Below are positions 45,032 through 54,261 of a DNA stretch of 64,000 nucleotides, one piece after another. A program made the translations under genes and the position numbers. This DNA comes from CBDDKZ01 sp965230415 (GTDB lineage: Bacteria; Bacteroidota; Bacteroidia; Cytophagales; JAAEPT01), in assembly GCA_965230415.1 (NCBI GenBank), contig CBDDKZ010000005.1, positions 4,402,001 through 4,466,000 of the forward strand, given 5' to 3'. How positions within the stretch are numbered: position 1 is the stretch's first letter; each line of letters begins with the position of its first letter. The notes beneath the pieces were generated by a model. That model saw only the letters and a program-made list of their open reading frames with translations, had not been told where the DNA came from and ran no database searches.

Positions 45032-45976
45032 ATGATGAATAAACTTTTTCCCTATCTCATATTCTTTGTGTTGTTGTCTTCGTGTGTAGTGTCAAAAAAG
45101 AAGTACGACGATGTTAATTCGAAAAAATCGGCTTTAGAGGTGGATAAACACGAAGCTGAAGAAGAAGTTAAGGTGATGACAGTGGAGAATCAGCGTCTCA
45201 ACAAACAGTTGATGGGGGCCAATGCCGCTATAGATTCACTGGCTAAAGATAAGCTGTTGATGGGGCAACGGTATCAAGAAATGACGCAAAACTATGACAT
45301 GCTTACTCAAGCTTCGAAGGCAGATGCACAGCGTTTATCTAAACAAATGAAAAACCTGAGCAACCTGAAAATTGAATTAGAAGACAAAAATCAGACACTT
45401 AAAGCTGAACGCGTCAAAATAGATTCACTGGAAAATGGCTTGAAAAAACGTGAAGAAAGAATTCAGGAATTAGAGGAGTTGATAAACGAGCAGGAAGAAA
45501 AAGTAGCACGGATCAAGAATACCATTTCGAAAGCGCTGCTCAGTTTCAATGACGATGAATTGACAGTAAACCTTAAGGACGGAAAGGTTTATATTTCAAT
45601 GTCAGAAAAGTTGTTGTTTAAATCGGGAAGTTATTCGATAGATAAAAAAGGAATAGACGCACTGGCAAAACTAGGGAAATCTTTGAAAGGAAATTCTACA
45701 TTTGATGTTGTGGTTGAAGGTCACACCGATGATGTGCCTTTTAAAGGTAAAGGCGTTATAAAAGATAACTGGGATTTGAGCGTTCTCAGAGCAACAGCCA
45801 TCGTAAGAACTCTGGTAAATAGTGGCGTTCCGCCTGCCATTATAAGTGCCTCGGGTCGTAGCAAATACCTGCCTAAAGTGAAAGGAAAAGATGCTGCTTC
45901 AAGGGCAAAAAATAGAAGAACGGAAATCATAGTAGCTCCGAGATTGAACGATTTATATCAAATCATTGGGAAGTAA
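45032..45976 (+). CDS. OmpA-family lipoprotein
   Basis: A 314-residue outer-membrane lipoprotein. The signal peptide ends FFVLLSSC, with Cys about 18 as the lipid site. A long coiled coil (about 30-165) leads to an OmpA/MotB peptidoglycan-binding domain (about 180-305) with VVVEGHTDD and NRRTEIIV. It probably ties the outer membrane to the cell wall. Either of two adjacent ATGs (45032, 45035) can be the start. Confidence 0.9.
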   Translation: MMNKLFPYLIFFVLLSSCVVSKKKYDDVNSKKSALEVDKHEAEEEVKVMTVENQRLNKQLMGANAAIDSLAKDKLLMGQRYQEMTQNYDMLTQASKADAQRLSKQMKNLSNLKIELEDKNQTLKAERVKIDSLENGLKKREERIQELEELINEQEEKVARIKNTISKALLSFNDDELTVNLKDGKVYISMSEKLLFKSGSYSIDKKGIDALAKLGKSLKGNSTFDVVVEGHTDDVPFKGKGVIKDNWDLSVLRATAIVRTLVNSGVPPAIISASGRSKYLPKVKGKDAASRAKNRRTEIIVAPRLNDLYQIIGK

Positions 45977-46296
45977 GGCTAAGTTTACTCATAATTTTTT
46001 TATTTACATTAATAGACTATTTTTGACCTTTAATTATGAGCAAGGACTGTATCAGGAGTTTTTATTTTGCTACGGCTTTCTTGTCAGGTTTTACATGAAG
46101 CTAGGTGTGTAGCATTGTTTTATTTTCAGAAAGTATGTCAATTAAAAGTAGACCTGCAACAATGACCGTAAATAGGGGTGTTGGTACTTTTCAAATCAAT
46201 TAGACTTCAGGTAAAATTCACTCATAAAAATAACCTCCTAATGTGTATTACACGAGGACGTTACTTAGAAGTAGTTACGAAAATAGATTTATGTAA
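45977..46296 (+). promoter_or_regulatory. Gene-free leader region with promoter-like element ahead of gmd
   Basis: 320 bases without a gene. A TATTTTTG box (46018-46025) lies in a 48-base segment (45991-46038) that recurs ahead of the UDP-glucuronate epimerase gene with 38 of 48 bases identical. If this is the promoter, gmd has a leader of about 260 bases. A 16-codon frame begins at 46036 right after the box; its relevance is unknown. Confidence 0.5.
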
Positions 46297-47412
46297 ATGC
46301 AAAAAATAGCATTAATAACAGGAGTAACCGGTCAGGATGGTGCATACTTGAGCGAATTCCTACTAAAAAAGGGATATATTGTTCACGGGATAAAACGCCG
46401 CTCTTCTTTATTTAACACCGATAGAATTGACCACCTCTATCAAGACCCGCATACGGATAATAAGAATTTTATTTTGCACTATGGGGATATGACGGACAGT
46501 ACCAACCTCATTCGAATTATTCAGGAAGTTCAACCTGACGAAATCTATAACTTGGCTGCGATGAGCCATGTTGCCGTTTCGTTTGATACACCTGAGTATA
46601 CAGCAAATGCAGATGCACTTGGTACATTAAGATTACTTGAGGCTATTCGTATTTTGGGCTTGGAGGATAAAGTCAAAATATATCAGGCGTCCACATCTGA
46701 GCTATATGGGAAGGTACAAGAGGTTCCTCAAAATGAAAATACACCCTTCTATCCGCGAAGTCCATATGCTGTAGCTAAGATGTATGCTTACTGGATTACA
46801 GTTAATTATCGAGAGGCATATGGCGTTTATGCTTGCAATGGTATACTGTTTAATCACGAATCTCCAATTCGAGGTGAGACTTTTGTTACCAGGAAAATTA
46901 CCAGAGCAGTTGCTAAGATTGCATTAGGGTTGCAAGACAAGCTGTATTTGGGGAACTTAAATGCCAAGAGAGACTGGGGACATGCTAAGGATTATGTACG
47001 TATGATGTGGATGCTCATGCAACATGAAACTGCGCAGGATTGGGTTATCGCTACGGGCGTAACAAATGAGGTTCGGGAATTTGTAAGAATGGCGTTCGAG
47101 TATGTAGGTATTACGTTGGATTTTATAGGTGAAGATGCAAATGAAATTGCTGTAATTGCATCAAGTGATAACGCAGAATATTATCTTAAACCGGGAACCG
47201 AAGTATTAGCTGTAGATCCTCGCTATTATAGACCTACAGAGGTTGATTTGTTAATAGGAGACGCGTCAAAGGCAAAAAAGGAATTGGGATGGGAGCCAGA
47301 GTTCGATTTGAAAAGTTTAGTAGATGATATGATGAAAAGTGACCTGGAGTTAATGAAAAAGGAAAAGTATTTATTACAGAAGGGCTATTCGACATTAAAC
47401 AACTTTGAATAA
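46297..47412 (+). CDS. gmd: GDP-mannose 4,6-dehydratase
   Basis: A 371-residue SDR enzyme making GDP-4-keto-6-deoxymannose from GDP-mannose, the first step to GDP-L-fucose. The NAD(P) loop is TGVTGQDGAYL (8-18) and the family block is GIKRRSSLFNTDRIDHLY. The catalytic Ser/Tyr/Lys are in ASTSELYG and PYAVAKMYAYW, and NHESPIRGETFVTRKIT is diagnostic for Gmd. It is followed 16 bases later by fcl, which completes the pathway. Confidence 0.97.
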   Translation: MQKIALITGVTGQDGAYLSEFLLKKGYIVHGIKRRSSLFNTDRIDHLYQDPHTDNKNFILHYGDMTDSTNLIRIIQEVQPDEIYNLAAMSHVAVSFDTPEYTANADALGTLRLLEAIRILGLEDKVKIYQASTSELYGKVQEVPQNENTPFYPRSPYAVAKMYAYWITVNYREAYGVYACNGILFNHESPIRGETFVTRKITRAVAKIALGLQDKLYLGNLNAKRDWGHAKDYVRMMWMLMQHETAQDWVIATGVTNEVREFVRMAFEYVGITLDFIGEDANEIAVIASSDNAEYYLKPGTEVLAVDPRYYRPTEVDLLIGDASKAKKELGWEPEFDLKSLVDDMMKSDLELMKKEKYLLQKGYSTLNNFE

Positions 47413-47428
47413 AATCTAACTTATCAAA

Positions 47429-48511
47429 ATGAACAAAGGTGCCAAAATATTTCTAGCCGGTCATAGAGGATTAGTGGGCTCTGCCATAAAAAAATTGCTT
47501 GAAGAAAAGGGATATCAAAATATTATTACCCGTACGCATAAAGAACTGGATTTAATAGATCAAAATGCGGTGGCCGTTTTCTTCGAAAAGGAAAAACCGG
47601 AATATGTTGTGCTCGCGGCAGCAAAGGTGGGTGGTATACATGCAAATAACGTATATCGGGGAGACTTTATTTACCATAACTTAATGATCCAGAATAATGT
47701 GGTTCATCAAAGTTACCTTCACGGAGTAAAAAAATTATTATTCCTGGGCAGCACCTGTATTTATCCGAAAGCAGCTCCTCAGCCAATAAAAGAGGATTAC
47801 CTCCTTAGTTCTCAACTCGAATACACCAATGAACCCTACGCTATTGCAAAAATAGCTGGTATCAAACTTTGCGAAAGTTATAATATTCAACACGGTACCA
47901 ACTTCATCTCTGTAATGCCTACAAACTTGTATGGTCCGAATGATAATTTTCATTTGGAAAATTCACACGTATTGCCAGCACTGTTAAGAAAATTGCATTT
48001 GGGGAAACTATTGGAAATGGGCGATTTTGACGGTTTAAGGAACGATTTGAACCTTAGACCCATTGCCGGTATCAAAGGGACGAACAGTGAGCAGGAGATT
48101 TTAGAGGTTTTGGCGGAATTTGGTGTTACTAACAATGGTAAAGTGAATGTAGAAATATGGGGTAGTGGCCGGCCCCTAAGGGAATTTTTATGGAGCGAAG
48201 ATATGGCCGATGCCTGTATTTACGTAATGGAAGAAGTGAATTTTGATAGTTTGAGCCCTAAAAATTCAAAAGAAATAGTAAATACGCACATCAATATTGG
48301 TACAGGTAAAGAAATAAGTATTAAAGAATTGGCTGCCCTAATAAAAGACAAAGTAGGTTTCGATGGTAAGCTATTTTTTAATGATTCTAAACCTGATGGT
48401 ACAATGCGCAAATTGACGGATTGTTCCAAACTTCATGACTTAGGTTGGAAGCACAAAATAGATTTGGAGCAAGGCATTGAGCAAATGTATGCTTGGTATC
48501 TGCAAAATTGA
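47429..48511 (+). CDS. fcl: GDP-L-fucose synthase
   Basis: A 360-residue epimerase/reductase that turns the Gmd product into GDP-L-fucose. The nucleotide loop is AGHRGLVGSAI, the catalytic region is LGSTCIYPKAAPQPI and EPYAIAKIAG. It is about 40 residues longer than Escherichia coli Fcl because of an insertion near residues 190-230 (LRNDLNLRPIAGIKGTNSEQ), which is usual in Bacteroidota versions. GDP-fucose would be a donor for the exopolysaccharide made by this locus. Confidence 0.95.
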   Translation: MNKGAKIFLAGHRGLVGSAIKKLLEEKGYQNIITRTHKELDLIDQNAVAVFFEKEKPEYVVLAAAKVGGIHANNVYRGDFIYHNLMIQNNVVHQSYLHGVKKLLFLGSTCIYPKAAPQPIKEDYLLSSQLEYTNEPYAIAKIAGIKLCESYNIQHGTNFISVMPTNLYGPNDNFHLENSHVLPALLRKLHLGKLLEMGDFDGLRNDLNLRPIAGIKGTNSEQEILEVLAEFGVTNNGKVNVEIWGSGRPLREFLWSEDMADACIYVMEEVNFDSLSPKNSKEIVNTHINIGTGKEISIKELAALIKDKVGFDGKLFFNDSKPDGTMRKLTDCSKLHDLGWKHKIDLEQGIEQMYAWYLQN

Positions 48512-48676
48512 TAAAATATCAAAGGATTGAATTGGCTCAATTGTATTTTTCGCTTTGCTTCAAATGAGTGTAAAAAATTGATCAATTACGGGAAATAACG
48601 GATATTACTACTATTTAGAAAAATATTATTATATAATGTTGTTGTCATTTCACGCAGCTTTTGTCTTAACACATCA

Positions 48677-48724
48677 ATTATTTTTTTATTCGCAATATTC
48701 ATCTATTTTTGGCATTTAATTATG
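48677..48724 (+). promoter_or_regulatory. Promoter-like element repeated from the gmd leader
   Basis: Contains the -7-type box TATTTTTG at 48704-48711. The surrounding 48 bases match 45991-46038 at 38 positions, including the run ATTTTTTTATT upstream and TTTAATTATG downstream. It lies 12 bases before the epimerase start, so an internal promoter of the locus is likely. Confidence 0.5.
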
Positions 48725-48736
48725 TGAAAAGCTCGC

Positions 48737-49786
48737 ATGAAGAAGATTTTAGTAACGGGTACAGCTGGTTTTATTGGTTTTCATTTAGTACAGAAATTAA
48801 CATCAGAAGGTTATGAGGTAGTTGGGATTGACAATCTTAATGACTATTATGATGTTAATTTAAAATTGGAACGATTAAAAGAGCAAGGGGTTAATATTGA
48901 TAAGATTGAATACAATAAAATCATTAGATCTTCCAAGAATGATAATAGTTTTATCAAGTTAGACCTAAGCGATAAAGCAGGAATAGAAGAACTTTTTAGG
49001 AATAATAAGTTCGAGGTAGTAGTAAACTTAGCAGCTCAAGCTGGTGTGCGTTATTCATTGGAAAATCCTCATACTTATGTTGATACAAATGTTTCAGGCT
49101 TTTTAAATATTCTTGAAGGATGTAGACACAGTGGTGTGGAACACTTGGTTTTTGCTTCTTCATCTTCCGTCTATGGATTAAACGAGTCTAATCCTTTTAA
49201 GGAGTCAGATCATACGGATCATCCAATTTCTATGTATGCAGCCACAAAAAAAGCAAACGAAATGATGGCCCACACTTATTCTCATCTTTTTGATTTTGCA
49301 TGTACAGGTTTACGCTTCTTTACAGTTTATGGGCCTTGGGGAAGACCAGATATGGCACTTTTTCTATTCACACAGGCTATATCCAAAGGTCAACCAATAA
49401 AAATATTTAACAATGGAGAAATGTTACGCGATTTTACTTACGTAGATGATATCGTACAGGGCATTTCCAAAGTTGTGCATACAATTCCTATACCGGATAT
49501 AGAATTTGATGCAAGACATCCTCAGCCACATATTAGTTCTGCAAGATATCGCATTTTTAACATAGGCAATAGTCAATCAGTACCTCTCATGCAATTTATT
49601 CAAGCAATCGAGCACAAATTGGGTCGGAAAGCCGAAAAAGAATTTTTACCAATGCAGGCGGGAGATGTAAAAAAAACATATGCGGATACGAATAGATTAA
49701 AAGAATTTGTAGGGTTTGACTCTAAAACTTCAGTAGAAGAAGGTGTGTCCAATTTTGTAGATTGGTATTTAGAATATTATAAATAA
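48737..49786 (+). CDS. UDP-glucuronate 4-epimerase family protein
   Basis: A 349-residue extended SDR. The NAD loop is TGTAGFIGFHLVQKL, followed by the family block GIDNLNDYYDVNLK. The catalytic residues are in ASSSSVYG and YAATKKANE, and the C-terminal part has FTVYGPWGRPDMALF, the pattern of CapI/UDP-GlcA 4-epimerase that gives UDP-galacturonate. It opens the second part of the exopolysaccharide locus, upstream of the export proteins. Confidence 0.92.
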   Translation: MKKILVTGTAGFIGFHLVQKLTSEGYEVVGIDNLNDYYDVNLKLERLKEQGVNIDKIEYNKIIRSSKNDNSFIKLDLSDKAGIEELFRNNKFEVVVNLAAQAGVRYSLENPHTYVDTNVSGFLNILEGCRHSGVEHLVFASSSSVYGLNESNPFKESDHTDHPISMYAATKKANEMMAHTYSHLFDFACTGLRFFTVYGPWGRPDMALFLFTQAISKGQPIKIFNNGEMLRDFTYVDDIVQGISKVVHTIPIPDIEFDARHPQPHISSARYRIFNIGNSQSVPLMQFIQAIEHKLGRKAEKEFLPMQAGDVKKTYADTNRLKEFVGFDSKTSVEEGVSNFVDWYLEYYK

Positions 49787-49831
49787 ATAGTAAATAATAT
49801 GATCAGATTATACTATACTGACAGAATAAAA

Positions 49832-50614
49832 ATGAAGAAGAGAGTTAGTATTTTAATTACGGCTATATTCTTTATATTGATCATTATTAGTTCTTCAAGT
49901 TGTGTTACTCATAGACAACTTGTGATGTTGCAATCAGGTAACGACCAGGCATATTCGGCAGTATACAATTTTAATGATCGATATTTACTACAAAGTGGGG
50001 ATATTTTACATATTAAAGTTTCAAGTCTGGATCAAAAATCAGTCGAAATTTTTAACAAAAGCGTTGGCTCAATGCAAAACTCAAATTTAACTTCTTCGAA
50101 CTTATATATTTTTGGATATACAGTGGATTCGGATGGAAATATTCGTTTGCCGTTGATTGGTGATCTAAAAGTTGACGGTTTTTCGATTGATTCTACTAGA
50201 TCATTGATAACTGAATCTCTTTCAAGTTATTTTAAACACTTTACTGTTGATGTTAAGCTTGTGAATTATAGAGTTTCAATTTTAGGAGAAGTTGCAAACC
50301 CAGGAACACAATTTGTTTATAATATGGATAATACGATCTATCATGCGATTTCTCAAGCTGGCGGGCCAACCACACATGCCAACTTAAAAAAGGTGAAATT
50401 AATCAGACATGAAGTTGGAGGTACCAAAATGTACACAATTAATTTGTCTGATAATTCCTTATTGGATAGTTCGTTTGCACACGTTTTACCAGGAGACGTC
50501 TATTACTTAGAACCTAAGAAGTCCAAGGCAACTCAACACAATGTTCAATTATATTCGTTGGTGATTTCAACATTATCATTGACAGTAATACTAATTAACT
50601 CGTTCAGAAATTAA
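49832..50614 (+). CDS. Polysaccharide export lipoprotein (Wza-like)
   Basis: A 260-residue outer-membrane lipoprotein starting at ATG 49832; an ATG 33 bases earlier would put charged residues before the signal peptide. The signal peptide ends IISSSSC. A polysaccharide-export domain (about 45-130; YLLQSGDILHIKVSS) is followed by an SLBB domain (about 135-220; SILGEVANPGTQF) and a C-terminal hydrophobic helix (about 235-255). This helix suggests an additional membrane anchor like those in Bacteroidota Wza. It overlaps the kinase gene by one base. Confidence 0.9.
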   Translation: MKKRVSILITAIFFILIIISSSSCVTHRQLVMLQSGNDQAYSAVYNFNDRYLLQSGDILHIKVSSLDQKSVEIFNKSVGSMQNSNLTSSNLYIFGYTVDSDGNIRLPLIGDLKVDGFSIDSTRSLITESLSSYFKHFTVDVKLVNYRVSILGEVANPGTQFVYNMDNTIYHAISQAGGPTTHANLKKVKLIRHEVGGTKMYTINLSDNSLLDSSFAHVLPGDVYYLEPKKSKATQHNVQLYSLVISTLSLTVILINSFRN

Positions 50615-52998
50615 TGGAAGATAATTTTAATATCAAAGACTTTTTAAAACCATATCTTACTAAATGGAAATGGTTTGTATTAAGTATATCATTGAGTTTT
50701 TTGCTGGCAATTGTTTATTTGCGATATGCGTCAAACACCTATGGTATTCAAGCTCGTGTATTAGTTAAAAACAATGAGTATAGTGACTTTAACTCCGGAG
50801 AGAAATTAGTAGAAGAATTGGGTTACTTCACCAATAGGAAAAATATTACTACAGAATTAGAAGTAATCAAATCTTATAATGTTATTTATGAGTCATTAAG
50901 AAAACTACCGTTTTATGTCAATTATCAAGTTGAAGGTGATGTTAAAGCGACTGAGAATCATAGAAAAGACTCTCCGTTTATTATTACGATCGATACAAGT
51001 CATATTCAGTTACTCGGAGCTGCCTTTAGAGTAAATGAACTAGAAGCAAATTTATATAAAATTGATTTACCTAAGGGAACATATAAAATTGGATATGTTC
51101 AAAAAGAAGAGGTACAAGAGGTAGAGTTTGAAGGTTTACAAATTAAAGTGCGTAATGGGGATACAGTACAAATACCCAACGTATTTAGGTTTGTATTCAC
51201 AAGAACGGAGAACCCATTTATGAAAGGTGAGTATTTTTTTAGAATGAATAATCTAGATCAATTGACTCTTACACATTTAGCCAAATTGAAAGTAATGCAA
51301 CCAAATGACTATGCATCCATTATTAACTTAAAGTTTGAGTGTAAAAATTTATCGAAAGGAATTGAGTTCTTAAATCAATTGGCTAGCGACTATGTTGCTC
51401 GTGATTTAGTTGAAATGAATATAATGGCTCAGAACACTTTAGATTTTATCAATGCACAAATAGATACCGTAGAGTTAAAATTAAATCATTCAGCAAATAG
51501 ATTACAAGAGTTCAGGGTAACAAATAACATTATTGATTTTGAAATATCATCTACATCGGCGCATAAAGAATTTGAAGAGCTCAACAAAGAAAGAGCTAAA
51601 CTTATGGTGGCGCATAAATACTATATATATATTAAAGAATATATAGAAAATGAATCATCGAATGAACGGATGGTGGCTCCCTCTATTGCAGATATACACG
51701 ATGGTTTATTATTAAGTATGCTCAGTGACTTGGAAAAATTATATTCTCGCAAGAAAGAATTAGGTATTAGTTCTAATGATGAAAATCCAGTTTATTTAAT
51801 TTTGGAACAACAAATTAAGTCGCTAGAAAATAATGTTGTTGAAAATATTAATAATCTACTTAAGAATTCTTTAATAAAGATAGATGATATTAATGAGCGG
51901 ATTAATATTGCTGATTCGAAAATTAATAAACTGCCTAAAACAGAAAGAGATTTAATAAATATTGAGCAAGATTTTCAGTTGTATCAAGAAATATATAATT
52001 ATCTCCTTGAAAAAAAATCATCAATAGGAATAGCTAAGGCTGGTTATATAAAATTTAACCAAATTATCGATAAGGCAAGTAAGTCACGTTCTAATATAGT
52101 TTCACCACAGCGTAAATTAATACTACTAATCGCAATTGTTATGGGGATTGTAAATCCTGTGATTATAATTTACTTGTTCTCAATATTTAACAATAAAATC
52201 AGTTCCATTTCTTCTTTTAAGAAAGGTCTAAACGTACCCATTTTAGGCTTTGTAGAACATTTTAAGGACATCTCGAATGAACTGGCTAATAATGTTGGAA
52301 GCAAAAATAGAATCTACGAATCATTTCGAGAGTTAAGGTTGAAAACACAAGAATTATTACACAATAGCGATAAGAAGGTAATTTCAATTACTTCAACTAT
52401 ATCTGGAGAAGGTAAGACATTTTGTGCCATCAATTTAGCGGCATCTTTTGCATTATCGGGAAAGAAGACATTGGTTATTGGTGGTGACCTCCGTAAACCG
52501 AAATTAGGTGCTACTTTAAATTTGCAAAAGAATGGTGGTTTATCTGAGTATTTGGTGGGTGATAAGTATCTAGACGATGTAATCAATCAAACGAACGTTA
52601 AGAATTTATACATTATCACCGCTGGAAGTATACCTCCAAACCCAGGGGAATTGCTCGAATTAGATACTTTTAGACTTTTGATTGAAAATATGCGGAATAA
52701 GTTTGACTTAGTTATTATAGATACTCCGCCAGTAGGTTTAGTGCCGGATGTATATGTGATATCCAAGTATTCAGATTTGAATTTTTTCTTATTTAGACAT
52801 AAGTATTCAAATGAGCGTTCTAAAGAATTTCTGAAAAACCAGGTAGAAAATATAGACAATTTATATTGTATCTATAATGATGCCTACGTCAAAGATATCG
52901 GTTACAATTACGGATATGGCTATAATTACGGTTATGGTTATGGCTATGGAGAAGTGAGAAGAAGAAAAAATATATTTAAGAGAATATTTAAAAAATAG
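50614..52998 (+). CDS. Wzc-like chain-length regulator and tyrosine kinase
   Basis: A 794-residue inner-membrane protein controlling polysaccharide polymerisation and export with the Wza-like protein. It has Wzz-type membrane helices near residues 20-40 and 503-525, and a large coiled-coil periplasmic part between them. The cytoplasmic BY-kinase has Walker A (ISGEGKTFCAINLA), A' (LVIGGDLRKPKLG) and B (LVIIDTPPVG). The C-terminus has a cluster of about ten Tyr alternating with Gly/Asn, the presumed autophosphorylation tail. It starts on the stop of the export gene (TAATG). Confidence 0.94.
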   Translation: MEDNFNIKDFLKPYLTKWKWFVLSISLSFLLAIVYLRYASNTYGIQARVLVKNNEYSDFNSGEKLVEELGYFTNRKNITTELEVIKSYNVIYESLRKLPFYVNYQVEGDVKATENHRKDSPFIITIDTSHIQLLGAAFRVNELEANLYKIDLPKGTYKIGYVQKEEVQEVEFEGLQIKVRNGDTVQIPNVFRFVFTRTENPFMKGEYFFRMNNLDQLTLTHLAKLKVMQPNDYASIINLKFECKNLSKGIEFLNQLASDYVARDLVEMNIMAQNTLDFINAQIDTVELKLNHSANRLQEFRVTNNIIDFEISSTSAHKEFEELNKERAKLMVAHKYYIYIKEYIENESSNERMVAPSIADIHDGLLLSMLSDLEKLYSRKKELGISSNDENPVYLILEQQIKSLENNVVENINNLLKNSLIKIDDINERINIADSKINKLPKTERDLINIEQDFQLYQEIYNYLLEKKSSIGIAKAGYIKFNQIIDKASKSRSNIVSPQRKLILLIAIVMGIVNPVIIIYLFSIFNNKISSISSFKKGLNVPILGFVEHFKDISNELANNVGSKNRIYESFRELRLKTQELLHNSDKKVISITSTISGEGKTFCAINLAASFALSGKKTLVIGGDLRKPKLGATLNLQKNGGLSEYLVGDKYLDDVINQTNVKNLYIITAGSIPPNPGELLELDTFRLLIENMRNKFDLVIIDTPPVGLVPDVYVISKYSDLNFFLFRHKYSNERSKEFLKNQVENIDNLYCIYNDAYVKDIGYNYGYGYNYGYGYGYGEVRRRKNIFKRIFKK
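52899..52950 (+). repeat. Tyr/Gly-coding microrepeat at the end of the kinase gene
   Basis: A short run of near-repeated triplets (TAT/TAC alternating with GGT/GGA/AAT) encoding YNYGYGYNYGYGYGYG. Length variation here could change the number of phosphorylatable tyrosines. Confidence 0.6.
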
Positions 52999-53003
52999 TT
53001 AGT

Positions 53004-54194
53004 TTGGAAAAATTACTTAATCTAATAGGCCGTCAACAGCGTTTATTTGATTTAGACATAGCGAATAAAGAAAGTGAACTGAGTGAAATAATTAGTTCTT
53101 CATCATTTCTTGTGTTGGGCGCTTCAGGTTCCATTGGACAGGCAGTGGTAAAGGAGATTTTTAAAAGAAATCCTTTAAAATTACATGCAATAGATATTTC
53201 AGAAAATAACCTTGTAGAATTGGTACGTGATATCAGGAGCTCATTTGGATATATTAATGGTGATTTTAGAACATTTGCACTAGATATAGGCTCATTAGAA
53301 TATGAAGCGTTTATCAGAGCTGATGGCGATTATGACTATGTTTTGAATTTATCAGCCTTAAAGCATGTACGTAGTGAAAAAGATCCTTTTACACTGATGA
53401 GAATGATCGATGTTAATGTATTTAATACGGATAATACAATCAAGCAGAGTGTTGATAATGGTTCTAAAAAATACTTTTGTGTTTCCACAGATAAGGCTGC
53501 AAATCCAGTGAATATGATGGGGGCATCAAAGAGAATTATGGAAATGTTCTTGATGAAAAATAGCCAACATATTGATATTTCGACTGCACGATTTGCAAAT
53601 GTTGCTTTTTCGGATGGATCACTACTTCACGGATTCAATCAAAGAATTCAAAAAAGACAGCCTATTGTTGCGCCTAATGATATAAGAAGGTATTTCGTTA
53701 TTCCACAAGAAGCTGGAGAACTATGTTTGATGTCCTGTGTTTTTGGTGAGAATCGGGACATATTCTTTCCTAAATTGAGTCAAGAATTACACCTCATAAC
53801 CTTTTCCAGTATTGCAGAAAAATATTTGGAAGACCTAGGGTATGAACCGTATTTATGTGAAGGGGAAGATGAGGCTAGAAGGAATGTTGCAAAACTAGCT
53901 GCAAAAAAGAAGTGGCCTTGTCTATTTGTGAAAAGTGATACAACAGGTGAAAAAGACTTTGAAGAATTTTTCACTGATAGTGAAGAACTTGACATGGGGC
54001 GATTCAACAACATTGGCATTATTAAAAATTCATTGAATTATAACAACGAATTAATAAGCAAATTTAAGCAGGAAATAACTGGCATGAAACAGCAACTTAG
54101 TTGGGATAAAGCTTCAATTGTTGATTTGTTTAATGAAATGCTTCCTGATTTCAATCATAAAGAAAAGGGTAAGTATTTAGATTCGAAAATGTAG
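53004..54194 (+). CDS. Nucleotide-sugar 4,6-dehydratase, PseB/CapD/LegB-like
   Basis: A 396-residue Polysacc_synt_2-type dehydratase. The NAD loop is GASGSIG (39-45). The catalytic motif is Met172-x3-Lys176 in STDKAANPVNMMGASK, where the family has Met in place of the usual SDR Tyr. The likely substrate is UDP- or GDP-GlcNAc, giving a 4-keto-6-deoxy sugar for the nonulosonate pathway encoded after it. The start is a TTG, 5 bases after the kinase gene; no ATG lies near and the N-terminal helices fit the frame. It stands 67 bases before the formyltransferase gene. Confidence 0.85.
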   Translation: MEKLLNLIGRQQRLFDLDIANKESELSEIISSSSFLVLGASGSIGQAVVKEIFKRNPLKLHAIDISENNLVELVRDIRSSFGYINGDFRTFALDIGSLEYEAFIRADGDYDYVLNLSALKHVRSEKDPFTLMRMIDVNVFNTDNTIKQSVDNGSKKYFCVSTDKAANPVNMMGASKRIMEMFLMKNSQHIDISTARFANVAFSDGSLLHGFNQRIQKRQPIVAPNDIRRYFVIPQEAGELCLMSCVFGENRDIFFPKLSQELHLITFSSIAEKYLEDLGYEPYLCEGEDEARRNVAKLAAKKKWPCLFVKSDTTGEKDFEEFFTDSEELDMGRFNNIGIIKNSLNYNNELISKFKQEITGMKQQLSWDKASIVDLFNEMLPDFNHKEKGKYLDSKM

Positions 54195-54261
54195 ATAATC
54201 ATTATAGTAGTTCTAGAAAAGCAATTTCTTCTTCGACTAAAGAATAAAAAATCATTGTAAA

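Noticed and set aside
49799..49831. Upstream start of the Wza-like gene
   Set aside because: It would place charged residues before a good lipoprotein signal peptide starting at 49832.
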